DNA from: CAZFLD01 sp964519835
GTDB lineage: Bacteria; Spirochaetota; Spirochaetia; DSM-27196; CAZFLD01
Direction: 5' to 3'
NCBI GenBank assembly: GCA_964519835.1
Contig: CAZFLD010000013.1
Location: 12,899 to 76,898, forward strand
DNA: 64,000 nt
Shown here one piece after another: positions 50,620 through 59,071 of this stretch (its first letter is position 1; each line of letters opens with the position of its first letter). The notes below the pieces were generated by a model. The model made no database searches, was not told the origin of the DNA, and was given only the letters and a program-made list of their open reading frames with translations. The translations under genes were made by a program, and so were the position numbers.

Positions 50620-52109
50620 TGAGCCTCCCATCGTCCTTCGACGTAGGCCTTCCATGAGTGGTGATCGTTTCCCGTGTACTCATAGGACTCGAAGACGTCG
50701 CCGTTCCCCAGTGCTCGCGGGTCGCCCTCTGCTCGCAGTACTGCCAAGAGCTCGGCTCCGAGCTCGCGGCGGATCGCGCCGAAATCGGGATCGCCCGCCA
50801 AATTGTGGAGGCAATCGGGGTCTTTGGCAATATCGTAGAGCTCTTCCGCCGGTCGTTTGCCCATTGCCAAGTCGTAGTAGTTGTTGTTGCCGGCGGCGTG
50901 TTGCTCGAGGATGAGGCTCTTGGTCGGAGAGCTGTCGATGTTGGTGAAGCCGGTCTCCGGATTTCCTGCCGGCCAACGCTCCGGCGCGAAATTGCGGACG
51001 TACAAAAATCGAAGGGTCCGCAAGCAACGAACGGGGTAGCCCAGGTCGTTCTCGCGCCCGAGGTCGTGTTTCTCGCGGCCCATGTACACGCGGTTGCGCG
51101 TGCCGTCGACCAGACCCGCCCGATCGGAAGTGAGGAGGGAGAGGAGGCTTCGCCCCGACATGGTTGGCGAAGGCGCCAGTCCGGCGGCTTCCAGAAAGGT
51201 AGGCGCTACGTCTACGAAGGACACGAGGTCTTCGATGACACGGCCGCCGGGAACGTGTCCCCTCCACATGGCCGCCATCGGGAGACGGAAGTCCGCCTCG
51301 TACATCTGACCCTTTACCCGTGGGAAGGGCATGCCATTGTCGCTCGTGACGACAATCAGGGTGTCCTCGAGGAGCCCGCGCTCCTCCAACGTTTCGAGCA
51401 TGGCGCCGAGGTGCCGGTCGAACCAGGCTACCTCGGCCGCATAGTCGGCAAGGTCTACCCGCACGCGCTCCTCGTCGGGAAGGTACGCGGGTACCGGAAC
51501 GGTGCTGCTGTTGATGCCGCTCCGCTCACCTTCGCCGGGATCGTAGGGGCGGTGCGGCTCGTGGCCACCGTACCAAAAACAGAACGGCGTGGGCGTGATG
51601 TCGGCGGCGGCTCGTGACGCACCGCCCCCGGCTGCGGTGGCCGCGCCCGCAGAATACCCTGCGGCGTTCAAGAACGCTTCAAAATTTGCGGCGTAGTCTT
51701 TGTTCGATATGCAGTTGTTTGGTGGCGTCAGCGTCTTGCCATTCCATGCGGGTCCTGCCGGATTCCGCGTTCGGCCACCGGCCTCCCAATCTCCCGGCGC
51801 CCATCCCTTGCCGGTAAAACCGACGGTGTATCCCGCCGCCTCCAGGATGTCCGGATACACCGGAAATTTGTCGGGGAATATGCCGAAGTGGTTGCAGGCC
51901 TCTTCCAGCTGCCATGTGTGACGGCCGGTCAAAAGACTTGCACGGCTCGGGGCGCATTTCGGGTTGCTCGTGAACGCGGCGTCAAACCGCACGCCGTCCG
52001 CCGCCACTCGGTCGAAGGCCGGAGTGGAGACAAAGCCGTGGCCATACGCGGCCATGTGTGATGCGTCGTCGGCGATGGCAAAGAGAATGTTGGGTCGATT
52101 GGAGTCCAT
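50610..52109 (-). CDS. sulfatase (formylglycine-dependent)
   Basis: A 499-residue alkaline-phosphatase-superfamily sulfatase similar to heparan N-sulfatases. The sulfatase signature KCAPSRASLLTG supplies the Cys converted to formylglycine, and NILFAIADD gives the first metal ligands; VTSDNGMPFPR and YEADFRLPM are also typical. There is no signal peptide, so it would act inside the cell unless the start is wrong. ATG 52109 is the first sensible start (TAGATT five bases upstream). An Ala/Gly-rich insertion (SAGAATAAGGGAS) lies near residue 150. No maturase gene is nearby. Confidence 0.88.
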   Translation of the reverse strand: MDSNRPNILFAIADDASHMAAYGHGFVSTPAFDRVAADGVRFDAAFTSNPKCAPSRASLLTGRHTWQLEEACNHFGIFPDKFPVYPDILEAAGYTVGFTGKGWAPGDWEAGGRTRNPAGPAWNGKTLTPPNNCISNKDYAANFEAFLNAAGYSAGAATAAGGGASRAAADITPTPFCFWYGGHEPHRPYDPGEGERSGINSSTVPVPAYLPDEERVRVDLADYAAEVAWFDRHLGAMLETLEERGLLEDTLIVVTSDNGMPFPRVKGQMYEADFRLPMAAMWRGHVPGGRVIEDLVSFVDVAPTFLEAAGLAPSPTMSGRSLLSLLTSDRAGLVDGTRNRVYMGREKHDLGRENDLGYPVRCLRTLRFLYVRNFAPERWPAGNPETGFTNIDSSPTKSLILEQHAAGNNNYYDLAMGKRPAEELYDIAKDPDCLHNLAGDPDFGAIRRELGAELLAVLRAEGDPRALGNGDVFESYEYTGNDHHSWKAYVEGRWEAQWY

Positions 52110-52627
52110 GGCGAAATCTACCACGGGGACAGGCGGTCGTCGATATGCGTTGGTGCAAGCGCAAGAGCGTGGGGTGGGATACGCGCTTCCGTCGGTCCGG
52201 CTCAGGACCTTCCCCATGACCGAGCCGGCCCGGCGTCGCGCAACCGCCGCTTGCCGTAACCTGGCCTCCCGCACCTGGTCGGAAGCCGCGCTTTCCGACC
52301 ACAAACTACAGGTGTTTGCTTATCTGAGTATTGTGCGATCCATGCGGTCCAGGCAACAATTCGCGGCGAAGTGGGGCCACGGGATCGGGGTCGAACCGCT
52401 CCGCGTAGCGCCCAACAAACCGCACACCCGGTCCGGCAGCCTGTCGAGCACGACCACGCGAAGGCCCGGGTGGTTTTTTCGCAGCCATCCCCCACCAAAT
52501 TGAAGCAAACCCCCGCTTCCACCGGTTATATCTCACGACGGGTCGTCGAAGGGAAGCCGGCCCTCGGCGCAAATGCGGGACGACGCGAGTCCGCCGATTG
52601 GAGTATACTGATATGGGAAGTCCAGCC
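52110..52627. other. 518-base gap with no confident gene
   Basis: Several short frames exist on both strands, none with a domain I recognise or good codon texture throughout. On the minus strand two overlapping frames (about 52508-52400, then 52440-52306) contain protein-like fragments (GWLRKNHPGLRVVVLDRL and FVGRYAERFDPDPVAPLRRE), which may be the remains of a decayed gene. The region ends with the promoter of the coiled-coil gene (TATACT, 52604-52609). Confidence 0.3.
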
Positions 52628-53044
52628 ATGAACCTGACCGAAGATCAACTGTCGTCCATCGCCGACCAGGTAGCCGATCGCCTGACCAAAACGGGAGTGC
52701 CCGTACGGACCCAATCCGAGACCCTCCCCATGGTCCAACTGCCTCCGGAGTTCTACCAGCTTCAGCGCGAAAGCTCCGAGCGCCTGGCCCGACTCGAAGA
52801 GCGGGTGGACCAGGGCTTTGCCTCCGTGGAGAAGCGATTCGAAGAGACCCTCCGCTACGTGGACAAGCGCTTCGAAGATCTTATCCACCAGATGGACAAG
52901 CGCTTCGAGCAGGTCGACAAACGCTTCGAGCAGGTGGACAAGCGCTTTGAGGAGATGAATCGCCGGTTCGCCGGTGTCGTGGCCTTAATCTCCGTCGCCA
53001 CCGTTATCGTGGGAGGACTCGTCGTCTTGTTCCAGGTCATCTGA
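52628..53044 (+). CDS. Bdr-like coiled-coil protein with C-terminal membrane anchor
   Basis: A 138-residue protein: N-terminal DQLSSIADQVADRLTKTGV, a Gln/Glu-rich coiled coil with tandem DKRFEQV heptads (residues ~78-110) and a C-terminal hydrophobic segment (~115-137). The layout matches Bdr/DUF1640-type proteins known from Borrelia and other bacteria, whose function is unsettled. ATG 52628 has GGGAAG upstream; earlier in-frame ATG codons at 52598 and 52613 fall on or beside the -10. Heptad number may vary between strains. Confidence 0.7.
   Translation: MNLTEDQLSSIADQVADRLTKTGVPVRTQSETLPMVQLPPEFYQLQRESSERLARLEERVDQGFASVEKRFEETLRYVDKRFEDLIHQMDKRFEQVDKRFEQVDKRFEEMNRRFAGVVALISVATVIVGGLVVLFQVI
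52862..52957 (+). repeat. 21-bp heptad repeats in the coiled-coil gene
   Basis: Three contiguous near-identical 21-base units (52895-52957) encode DKRFEQV, DKRFEQV and DKRFEEM; a fourth copy (52862-52882) is separated from them by 12 bases. Confidence 0.8.
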
Positions 53045-53076
53045 ATTATCGGCCTGCCGGTCGCCGCCATCCCGCT

Positions 53077-53829
53077 TTACTCCGGAAAAAACATCTCGTG
53101 TGTCTCAGGAGTACCGTACCCTTCGATCTCCCTTGGAGCGAGCGCGTTTGTGGGATTCTCGTGAACCTTCAAGGCCGCGCGGACGATTGTGCGGTTGAAC
53201 GCATGCGTGTCGGGGTGGAAAAGATACTCGTCTACGGGCATCCAAAAGGCTTCGGCGATCTCGCTCGGGTCGATGCTGATATCGAGATTAAGCGGCTTCA
53301 GGCGCGTGACAAAGTAGATGTCGGATTTCCCATGCCTGTAGCCGTGCCAGTGACGAAAACAGACGAGGGACAAAAACTCGGTGCGAATGCCCGTCTCTTC
53401 CTCGACCTCCCGGCACACGGCGTCGACGATGTGCTCCCCGGGATGGAGCGCGCCCCCCGGCAGCTTGTAGTGCCGTCGCGTGTGATGACGTTCCTGGATG
53501 ACAAGGAGCTTGCGATCTTCAGTGAACACGGCGCCGCCGGCGCCGATGTAGTGCGTCGCGTAGGGCGGCGCGTGGGAGCCGTCGACAAGGCGCGCGATCA
53601 GCATCAATCCGGACTCGTCGGCGTGGTGGTAGACAAAACCGGCCGCTACGGCGATCGGTACAAACTCGGAGCGTGCAATGGGAAGCCGGAGCCATACGAC
53701 CCGTATCCCTTCCGCTCGCCACGCCGGAACCGACGACATCAGTTCCCGCGCGAACTCGTGGGCATCGGCGGGGAGTGCATCGGGATCCACGATCCGCCCG
53801 GCAAACGCGTTTTTTTCTGAAATCAGCAA
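53077..53829 (-). CDS. Nudix hydrolase with pre-Nudix N-terminal domain (NUDT6-like)
   Basis: A 250-residue protein. The Nudix box GALHPGEHIVDAVCREVEEETGI (residues ~125-147) is intact, so it should hydrolyse a nucleoside-diphosphate derivative. The first ~95 residues (IRVVWLRLPIARSEFVPIAVAAGF) match the pre-Nudix domain of NUDT6-like enzymes. TTG 53829 is the start, with GGAG upstream. It diverges from the deacetylase gene, from which it is separated by 48 bases. Confidence 0.9.
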   Translation of the reverse strand: MLISEKNAFAGRIVDPDALPADAHEFARELMSSVPAWRAEGIRVVWLRLPIARSEFVPIAVAAGFVYHHADESGLMLIARLVDGSHAPPYATHYIGAGGAVFTEDRKLLVIQERHHTRRHYKLPGGALHPGEHIVDAVCREVEEETGIRTEFLSLVCFRHWHGYRHGKSDIYFVTRLKPLNLDISIDPSEIAEAFWMPVDEYLFHPDTHAFNRTIVRAALKVHENPTNALAPREIEGYGTPETHEMFFPE

Positions 53830-53877
53830 TCAGATCTCCTTGCTACACCTAGTCGGCCGCCCAGGGTAGTATGGGGC

Positions 53878-54900
53878 ATGGTACTACATCAACCAAAGCG
53901 CGACTTGAACCTCAGAGAGTACGGCATCCTTATTCCCGTGGCGCCGGATCGTGTTTCGCGTATCCTCGGGGCGCTCGAAGAGGACAAACGGATCGGGCCG
54001 TTGAAGGACCGGTGGCTTCGTGCCTGTGATCCGGCTTCCTCACCGATCACACGGGAAGACCTGCTTCGAGTTCACGCGAAGGAATATATCGATCGGATTT
54101 ACTCGCCTGAAGTCGAGCAGGTGCTGCTCCAGGTTTTTGAACTCGTGGACGAGGACGGCAACTACCATCGCTACGATCCCAACGTCGCCACCAAGCCTTT
54201 AGCGGAGCACTTCGACCCGGAACTGGTGTGGCACCGATGTGCACTTGCCGCCTGCCGAATGGCCCTCGAAGAGGGTTTTTGCTTTTATCTCGGCGGTGGC
54301 GCCCATCATGCCCATTACGATTTTGGCCACGGTTTTTGTATGCTCAATGATATTCTGATCCCGCTCCGGCGCCTTTATGCCGACGGTCGAATCGAGCGGG
54401 CCTGGGTGATCGATGTGGACGCCCACAAGGGCGACGGCACAGCGGCAATTGCAAAAGACGATCCGACCATCACGACCTTGAGCGTACACATGGCTGCGGG
54501 ATGGCCCCTCGACCTTCCTAAGACCTTGCCCGACGGCCGGCCCAACCCGGTTTTTATTCCGAGTGATATCGATGTGCCGATTGCCCGGGGAGAGGAGGCC
54601 GCGTATCTTCCACGCCTCGCCGCAGCCCTCGATGAGCTTGCGACACGGTTTGCACCCGCCGACCTCGCCCTTGTTGTCTGTGGCTCCGACGCCTACGAGC
54701 ACGACGGCCTACCGTCCACCGCCGATCTCCGTCTTAGCCTCGATCAAATGAACAAGCGTAATCTTGCGATCTATGAGTTCCTGCAGGGGCGTGGTGTTTC
54801 CCAGGTCTGGTACACGGCCGGAGGCTACGGAGAGCGGGCCTGGGAGCCCTTCGCGGCGTTTTTGAAAGAGGTGCTTCCCAGGCGGCTGGGGCTGGGGTAA
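53878..54900 (+). CDS. histone-deacetylase-family (acetylpolyamine/AcuC-like) hydrolase
   Basis: A 340-residue zinc hydrolase: GGGAHHAHYDFGHGFC carries the catalytic His pair, DVDAHKGDGTA the zinc ligands and CGSDAYEHDGL the third ligand. Bacterial members deacetylate acetylpolyamines or acetyl-CoA synthetase lysines. TAGTAT lies five bases before the ATG, so the message may be leaderless. It ends with an 8-bp hairpin whose loop is the stop codon. Confidence 0.9.
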   Translation: MVLHQPKRDLNLREYGILIPVAPDRVSRILGALEEDKRIGPLKDRWLRACDPASSPITREDLLRVHAKEYIDRIYSPEVEQVLLQVFELVDEDGNYHRYDPNVATKPLAEHFDPELVWHRCALAACRMALEEGFCFYLGGGAHHAHYDFGHGFCMLNDILIPLRRLYADGRIERAWVIDVDAHKGDGTAAIAKDDPTITTLSVHMAAGWPLDLPKTLPDGRPNPVFIPSDIDVPIARGEEAAYLPRLAAALDELATRFAPADLALVVCGSDAYEHDGLPSTADLRLSLDQMNKRNLAIYEFLQGRGVSQVWYTAGGYGERAWEPFAAFLKEVLPRRLGLG

Positions 54901-54908
54901 CCCCAGCC
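54890..54908 (+). terminator. hairpin overlapping the deacetylase stop codon
   Basis: GGCTGGGG / CCCCAGCC with the loop TAA, which is the stop codon itself. No T-tract follows. Confidence 0.45.
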
Positions 54909-55070
54909 GCTGCGCCACCACGTCCTGAGGCCGCCTTCCTCGGTGATGAGCTCGGAAGAGCGAGCCACATCGCGCCTGTTCAGTCGGTCAATGCCTACCT
55001 GCGCCGCCGTTTTTTTGTATCCGGGGATCGGTTTCCGGGGCACAGGTGATCGAGTCGGAGCGTAGCTAGC

Positions 55071-55115
55071 ATGTACGTACGTGTCTTGTGTATTACAAAC
55101 GTACGGGTGTATGGT
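55071..55115 (+). promoter_or_regulatory. promoter and operator-like repeats of the toxin-antitoxin pair
   Basis: TTGTGT (55086-55091), 18 bases, TATGGT (55110-55115). The spacer and flank carry TTGT-GTATT-ACAA (55086-55098) and the outer repeats ACGTACGT (55075-55082) and ACGTACG (55099-55105), as expected for antitoxin binding. Confidence 0.5.
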
Positions 55116-55139
55116 GGAAAATCAGCAATAGGGAGGAAC

Positions 55140-55382
55140 ATGACTGCAACGGAGCTTCGGCAACGGCTGTACGCCGTTCTCGGCAGAATCGCCGAATCCG
55201 GTGAGACCGTTCGCGTCACTCACAAGGACCACAGCTTTCGAATCGTGCCGGAACAAACAAAGCCGTTCGCCGATCGCCTTGTACGTCACGATACGCTGCG
55301 TGTTCCTGCGGATCGGATTGTGTCCGGCGAGCCCGGCGATTGGCAGTGGAACGAGGTTCAGAATATTGACGGTGTACCTTGA
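55140..55382 (+). CDS. PHD/YefM-like antitoxin
   Basis: An 80-residue protein: MTATELRQRLYAVLGRIAESGETVRVTHKDHSFRIVPE is a Phd-type DNA-binding head (T-x-x-E-LR-x-L...I...GE-V-V-T), followed by a toxin-wrapping tail rich in Asp and Trp. GGGAGGA precedes the ATG. Its 3' end overlaps the toxin gene. It should repress the promoter upstream and neutralise the PIN toxin. Confidence 0.82.
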   Translation: MTATELRQRLYAVLGRIAESGETVRVTHKDHSFRIVPEQTKPFADRLVRHDTLRVPADRIVSGEPGDWQWNEVQNIDGVP

Positions 55383-55746
55383 TACCCACGTCGCTGCATT
55401 TGTCCATACCGGCGATGCCGCGCTTCTCTCCCCAACGGCAGTGCACATGCTGGAGGCTGCACAAAAGACCTTGATTTCGCCAATGGTCGTTCTTGAGCTC
55501 CAGTACCTGTTCGAGCTCTCTCTGATCGCCTACCCTGGAAATCAGATTGCCGGCTTCCTCGCGGATCAGCTTGGGATTGAGATCGATACGGCGGGCATGG
55601 GCGAGGCCGTTCTCCACGCGGGCGGTTTCACCTGGACAAGGGACCCCTTCGATCGGACGATCACGGCACAAGCGGCGCGCGTGGGAGCGTTTCTCCTGAC
55701 CCGTGACGCGACCATCCGCCAACACTACCACGCCGCGCTATGGTAG
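55366..55746 (+). CDS. PIN-domain toxin (VapC-like)
   Basis: A 126-residue PIN ribonuclease: VYLDTHVAAF (first Asp), MVVLELQYL (Glu), WTRDPFDRTI (Asp pair) and FLLTRDATI (final Asp) supply the four acidic metal ligands. TTG 55366 is preferred, nine bases after GAGG; the coding regions overlap by 17 bases. It likely cleaves RNA when the antitoxin is lost. Confidence 0.88.
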   Translation: MTVYLDTHVAAFVHTGDAALLSPTAVHMLEAAQKTLISPMVVLELQYLFELSLIAYPGNQIAGFLADQLGIEIDTAGMGEAVLHAGGFTWTRDPFDRTITAQAARVGAFLLTRDATIRQHYHAALW

Positions 55747-56162
55747 TTCACAGAACGGTTTTGCGCCGGTCAGACGGCACGCGAATCCTTTCGAGGGAGC
55801 ATAAAGCGGATACTCGACGACGCGGTCTATCGCCTGGATCTATTCCACCTTCGTCGGTTCGTAGATCTCGCTGAGCGAGGCGTTCGCCTCGGTGGTTAGT
55901 TGGCGAGCCTCCGAGCTAAAGATCCTTCGGAGAAGCGGAAGAGCTGTGAGGACCGCAACACGTTCTGCAAGGCCGTGGGTAGTAAACGCGATCTTTGCAC
56001 TTTGTCTTGGTTTGCGAAAACGGAAGCGGCGCGCCGTTGTCTTTCGCTGCCGATGAAGTCCACCACATCAATATCCGCGGGCTCGGAGCCATGGTGAATC
56101 AGTAACCCTCCCCTGTGTACAAGACTCGGCTTATCGCCCCTTGGGAGCGCCGCCGCAACGGG
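55747..56162. other. 416-base gap with decayed coding remnants
   Basis: No intact gene is seen. Most of it is occupied by the minus-strand remnant described at 55840-56105; the rest (55747-55839 and 56106-56162) shows nothing recognisable. Confidence 0.5.
55840..56105 (-). pseudogene. remnant of an unidentified gene, two frames
   Basis: Minus strand, one frame gives LIHHGSEPADIDVVDFIGSE and continues to 55896 without an ATG; a second frame over the same region gives THGLAERVAVLTALPLLRRI, then EANASLSEIYEPTKVE and a stop at 55842-55840. Both read like protein, which suggests one ancestral gene with a frameshift. I do not recognise the family. Confidence 0.35.
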
Positions 56163-56747
56163 CTACACCACCAAGTCGCAAGCGTCCGGCGGCATCCAGT
56201 GGGCGTCTTGGCCGCGCCACTTTACGTTGCAGCCGATTGGGTTGGTGAGCTTCTCGCTTACCGGCTTTCCCGAGGTCACCTCGTCAAGCACCCTGTCCAG
56301 ATCGTTCACAGACGCTTTCGCCGGGTCCTTGGGATTGTCGAGACCACGGCCCGTGTAGACCAGGTTTCGATTCTCGTCGAAGACGTAGAAGTGCGGCGTC
56401 CGGAGCGCCCCGTACTCTTTCGCGATTGCCTGCTCCTCGTCACGAAGGTAGACCCAGGGAAACTTGTGTTCCTCCATCCGCTGCACCATGTGAGCAAAGT
56501 CGTCGTCGGGATGGACCGCCGTATCGTTGGAGTTGATCGCGACGAAGGTCACGCCCTTGTCCGCGTACGTTTCGGCGGTCTTCCGCGTAACCGGGTCCGA
56601 GCCGATGACGTAGGGGCAGTGGTTGCAGGTGAAAAACACAACCAGCGTCTTTGCGTCGGAGAAATCCGATAAGGAGTACGTCTTCCCTTCGGTTGCCGGG
56701 AGCGTAAAGTCTTTGGCTTTGGCGCCAATTTCGAGTGTAAATGCCAT
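56163..56747 (-). CDS. thioredoxin-like (AhpC/TSA-type) protein
   Basis: A 194-residue cytosolic protein of the redoxin group: FTLPATEGKTYSLSDF, FFTCNHCPYVIG (CxxC redox site), VAINSNDTAVHPDD and LRTPHFYVFDENRNLVY (cis-Pro before the last strand). It is probably a thiol reductase or peroxidase-like protein. ATG 56747 is six bases after TATACT (minus strand), so the message may be leaderless; upstream in-frame sequence is low-complexity. The C terminus ends PPDACDLVV. Confidence 0.88.
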   Translation of the reverse strand: MAFTLEIGAKAKDFTLPATEGKTYSLSDFSDAKTLVVFFTCNHCPYVIGSDPVTRKTAETYADKGVTFVAINSNDTAVHPDDDFAHMVQRMEEHKFPWVYLRDEEQAIAKEYGALRTPHFYVFDENRNLVYTGRGLDNPKDPAKASVNDLDRVLDEVTSGKPVSEKLTNPIGCNVKWRGQDAHWMPPDACDLVV

Positions 56748-56759
56748 ATCCTTAGTATA
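56745..56759 (-). promoter_or_regulatory. -10 element six bases before the thioredoxin-like start
   Basis: Minus strand TATACT, AAGGAT, ATG. No good -35 is visible at 17-18 bases. Confidence 0.45.
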
Positions 56760-56869
56760 CCGATGTGCGGCCCCGGCGTTTAGTGCCCCAGCGGCGGCGT
56801 TTAGGGGCGGGGCGGCGCTTCCCGGCGGCGACCCTCGTCGACTCCAGGCGCCATTGGCTCTCGGCTTTG

Positions 56870-56887
56870 TGCTACAATAGAGGTATG
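56870..56887 (+). promoter_or_regulatory. extended -10 element six bases before the Uma2 start
   Basis: TGC-TACAAT, AGAGGT, ATG. Transcription would begin at or beside the start codon. Confidence 0.5.
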
Positions 56888-57505
56888 CCGACGCGCGTTT
56901 CCGTTGCAAGCGATCTCGACCGCGAGCTCCTCACCGCCGACGACTTCCTCGAGTGGCTCACGCCCGAGCGCCACGCCGATCTCATCGACGGGGAGATCTT
57001 TATGCACTCACCGGTTTCCATTCGCCACGCGGACTTGCTTAATTTCGTCGATGGCCTCCTGCGCGCCTACATTGACCGTCACGGTCTCGGCCGGCTCTAT
57101 CGTGAAGTGGTCGCGGTGCGGCTTGCATCGCGAAACGTCTTCCTTCCCGACCTCGCCTTCGTTCGCGAGGAACGGAAGGCGATCATCCGCGAAAATCACA
57201 TCGAGGGCGCGCCGGACTTGGTGGTCGAGGTCCTCAGCAGCCGAACCGCCGACCGCGACGTAGGTCCAAAGTTCGCCGAGTACGAGCAGCACGGCGTGAC
57301 CGAGTACTGGGTTCTCGATCCGGAGACTCTGGCTCACCGCTTATACCGGCGCAACGGTGACATCCTTGTCGAATACGCGGACGGCGAGCCGCGGATCGAT
57401 TCGCATACTGTAAAGGGATTCCATCTCGAGCGCGCATGGCTCGACCCCGCGAAACTGCCCTCGATCGCGAGCGCGCTCGAAACACTGCCGGTGTCGCTCG
57501 AGTAG
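56885..57505 (+). CDS. Uma2/DUF820-family protein (PD-(D/E)XK nuclease fold)
   Basis: A 206-residue protein: LTADDFLEWLTPERHADLIDGEIFMHSPVS, FLPDLAFVREE, APDLVVEVLSSRTADRDVGPKFAEYEQHGVTEYWVLDPE are the family blocks; Asp and Glu-x-Leu in the PDLVVEVLS segment are the predicted nuclease residues. The family is common in multicopy in cyanobacteria and other phyla; function is unproven. It stands alone, divergent from the thioredoxin-like gene. Confidence 0.9.
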   Translation: MPTRVSVASDLDRELLTADDFLEWLTPERHADLIDGEIFMHSPVSIRHADLLNFVDGLLRAYIDRHGLGRLYREVVAVRLASRNVFLPDLAFVREERKAIIRENHIEGAPDLVVEVLSSRTADRDVGPKFAEYEQHGVTEYWVLDPETLAHRLYRRNGDILVEYADGEPRIDSHTVKGFHLERAWLDPAKLPSIASALETLPVSLE

Positions 57506-57650
57506 GTGACGGCACGTGGAGCTGCGGTCCGCCTCACCGAAGAACAAACCGTTAGCAGAACGCCCTACCGGCTCTTGAGGGTTCCGTACTTCGCCGCCTC
57601 GTAAGTAAGGCAATACATCAATTGGGACCGCCCCTGATCGTGCCCCTAGC

Positions 57651-58823
57651 CTAGTCGGTGACCTGCGCCAGGCGCCCTGCCTCGTATCGGCCGAATGTCT
57701 CGGCGGCCGTCCGAAGTGCCGCAACCGTCTCGAGGCGAGCGGACCGCGGCACGACGCAGCCGGAACCGAGTATAAACCCGCCGGAGGCGCCGGCGCCGTC
57801 TATGCATGCGTGCGCCTCGTCGACTACTTCTTGGTCGGTGTTGTTTACAAACGAAAGGGTGTTCACCCCGCCCATCAGCGAGACCGCATCACCCACGCGC
57901 GCACGGATGTCGGCCGGCGTCATGCCCCCGAGGGGATCCAGGGGACCGATGCAGTCGAGTCCGGTCTCCACCAGGTCCTCCGCTATCGGCAATGTATTGC
58001 CGCAGATGTGACAGTAGATTCTCGCCGCAGGATCGTAGGCATGGACTTCGGTGCAGAAATCCCTCATGTGAGGAAATACAAATTCGCGCCAGTGGCTTGG
58101 CGACATGACACTCATGTTGCCCACCGAGTCGTTGAGCCTGAGCATCGTGATGCCGTGGTCTACGTTGAACTTGGCCTTCTCCACGGCTATTCTGACGCCC
58201 TTTTCCATGACGGCGTGCACGAGCTGCGGTTCATCGATCAGGTCGATCATCGCCTGAGTCATGCCTCGGAGGCACACCAGGAAGGCCATTGTTCCCGAGG
58301 AGCAGTCACCGAGGATTGTGATGTCGTCGGGCAACTCCGAGCGAATTGCCTCGAGTCGCTCCGCCCACCCGAGCTGCTCGAAGTAATGGTGGTCCGGGAC
58401 CGCGATGCGTGCGGCGTCGTCGACATCCCGCACGAAAGGCGCATCTGCAGCCCAGTAGTGGTGGAAGGACATCCGGTATACGTCTCCGACGTCGAAGCGG
58501 GCGGGATCGCTCAGGTGTGTCGATAAGCCACCCTGCATGTCCACTTCACCGACAATTGTTCCGCCGGGATCGACTTCGTAGACCAGTCCGTCCCTCTCGA
58601 CGAGGCGTCGCTCGGGGAAGTGAAAAAGCCGAACGGCATCCACACGACATAAGCGGCCGGCACCGGCGATTACCCGCAGTGCCGTCATCGGATTTGTGAC
58701 GACGTCGACAAGGGGCGTGTTGGTAAGGGCCGCCCCAAGGTCGACCCAGATCTTCGGCACAACCGGCACCCGGTCCGGCATCCCACCGTCCATCGCCGTG
58801 TAGACTCTCTCGTTTGCCGTCAT
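57651..58823 (-). CDS. uroporphyrinogen-decarboxylase-family methyltransferase (MtaA/MtbA-like)
   Basis: A 390-residue TIM-barrel protein. The zinc-binding pattern of MtaA/MtbA methyltransferases is present (YCHICGN near 275, GSGC near 355) together with GDCSSGTMAF and MRLNDSVGNMS. The arginine-rich N terminus of true porphyrin decarboxylases is absent, so transfer of methyl groups between a corrinoid protein and a thiol is likelier. No corrinoid gene is adjacent; the one at 13.4 kb is the nearest. It diverges from the aldolase operon and has TATAAT in its leader region. Confidence 0.85.
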   Translation of the reverse strand: MTANERVYTAMDGGMPDRVPVVPKIWVDLGAALTNTPLVDVVTNPMTALRVIAGAGRLCRVDAVRLFHFPERRLVERDGLVYEVDPGGTIVGEVDMQGGLSTHLSDPARFDVGDVYRMSFHHYWAADAPFVRDVDDAARIAVPDHHYFEQLGWAERLEAIRSELPDDITILGDCSSGTMAFLVCLRGMTQAMIDLIDEPQLVHAVMEKGVRIAVEKAKFNVDHGITMLRLNDSVGNMSVMSPSHWREFVFPHMRDFCTEVHAYDPAARIYCHICGNTLPIAEDLVETGLDCIGPLDPLGGMTPADIRARVGDAVSLMGGVNTLSFVNNTDQEVVDEAHACIDGAGASGGFILGSGCVVPRSARLETVAALRTAAETFGRYEAGRLAQVTD

Positions 58824-58900
58824 TGGTTTTTCCCTCGGCGGACCGGTTGGTTACCGGCGCGACCCTATCGTGCGGGTCAGCCTCCGCCAGCATGCAGTTC

Positions 58901-58927
58901 ATTATACAGAACGTTTCGCCGAGACAA
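58901..58927 (-). promoter_or_regulatory. promoter of the methyltransferase gene
   Basis: Minus strand TTGTCT (58927-58922), a short 15-base spacer, perfect TATAAT (58906-58901). The spacer contains GAAACGTTC, like a possible regulator half-site. The leader is about 70 bases. Confidence 0.45.
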
Positions 58928-59030
58928 TTGGAGCTTTTTTCGCTTGGTTTTGCAAGACTTCGCCACCCAAACGAGTCGATTCTTCGACAACAAAGTTCAT
59001 ACGTCTTCCCGTTGGCCTTCATAAGTCGCT

Positions 59031-59068
59031 AAAATACCGAACAGCGTTCACAATAACGAACGGAGGCA
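59031..59068 (+). promoter_or_regulatory. possible promoter and operator of the aldolase operon
   Basis: TAAAAT (59031-59036) is followed by GAAC-AGC-GTTC (59040-59050) and a third CGAAC near 59058, then CGGAGG before ATG 59072. An IclR-type repressor gene is second in the operon, so this repeat is a candidate site. The -35 is poor. Confidence 0.35.
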
Positions 59069-59071
59069 CAT

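Noticed and set aside
52306..52629. A 107-codon minus-strand frame in the gap after the sulfatase
   Set aside because: It runs across the promoter and start of the coiled-coil gene and resembles a protein only in part; noted as a possible relic only.
52862..52957. Regular 21-base repeats considered as a CRISPR or satellite array
   Set aside because: There are no unique spacers, and the repeats encode heptads in frame within a gene.
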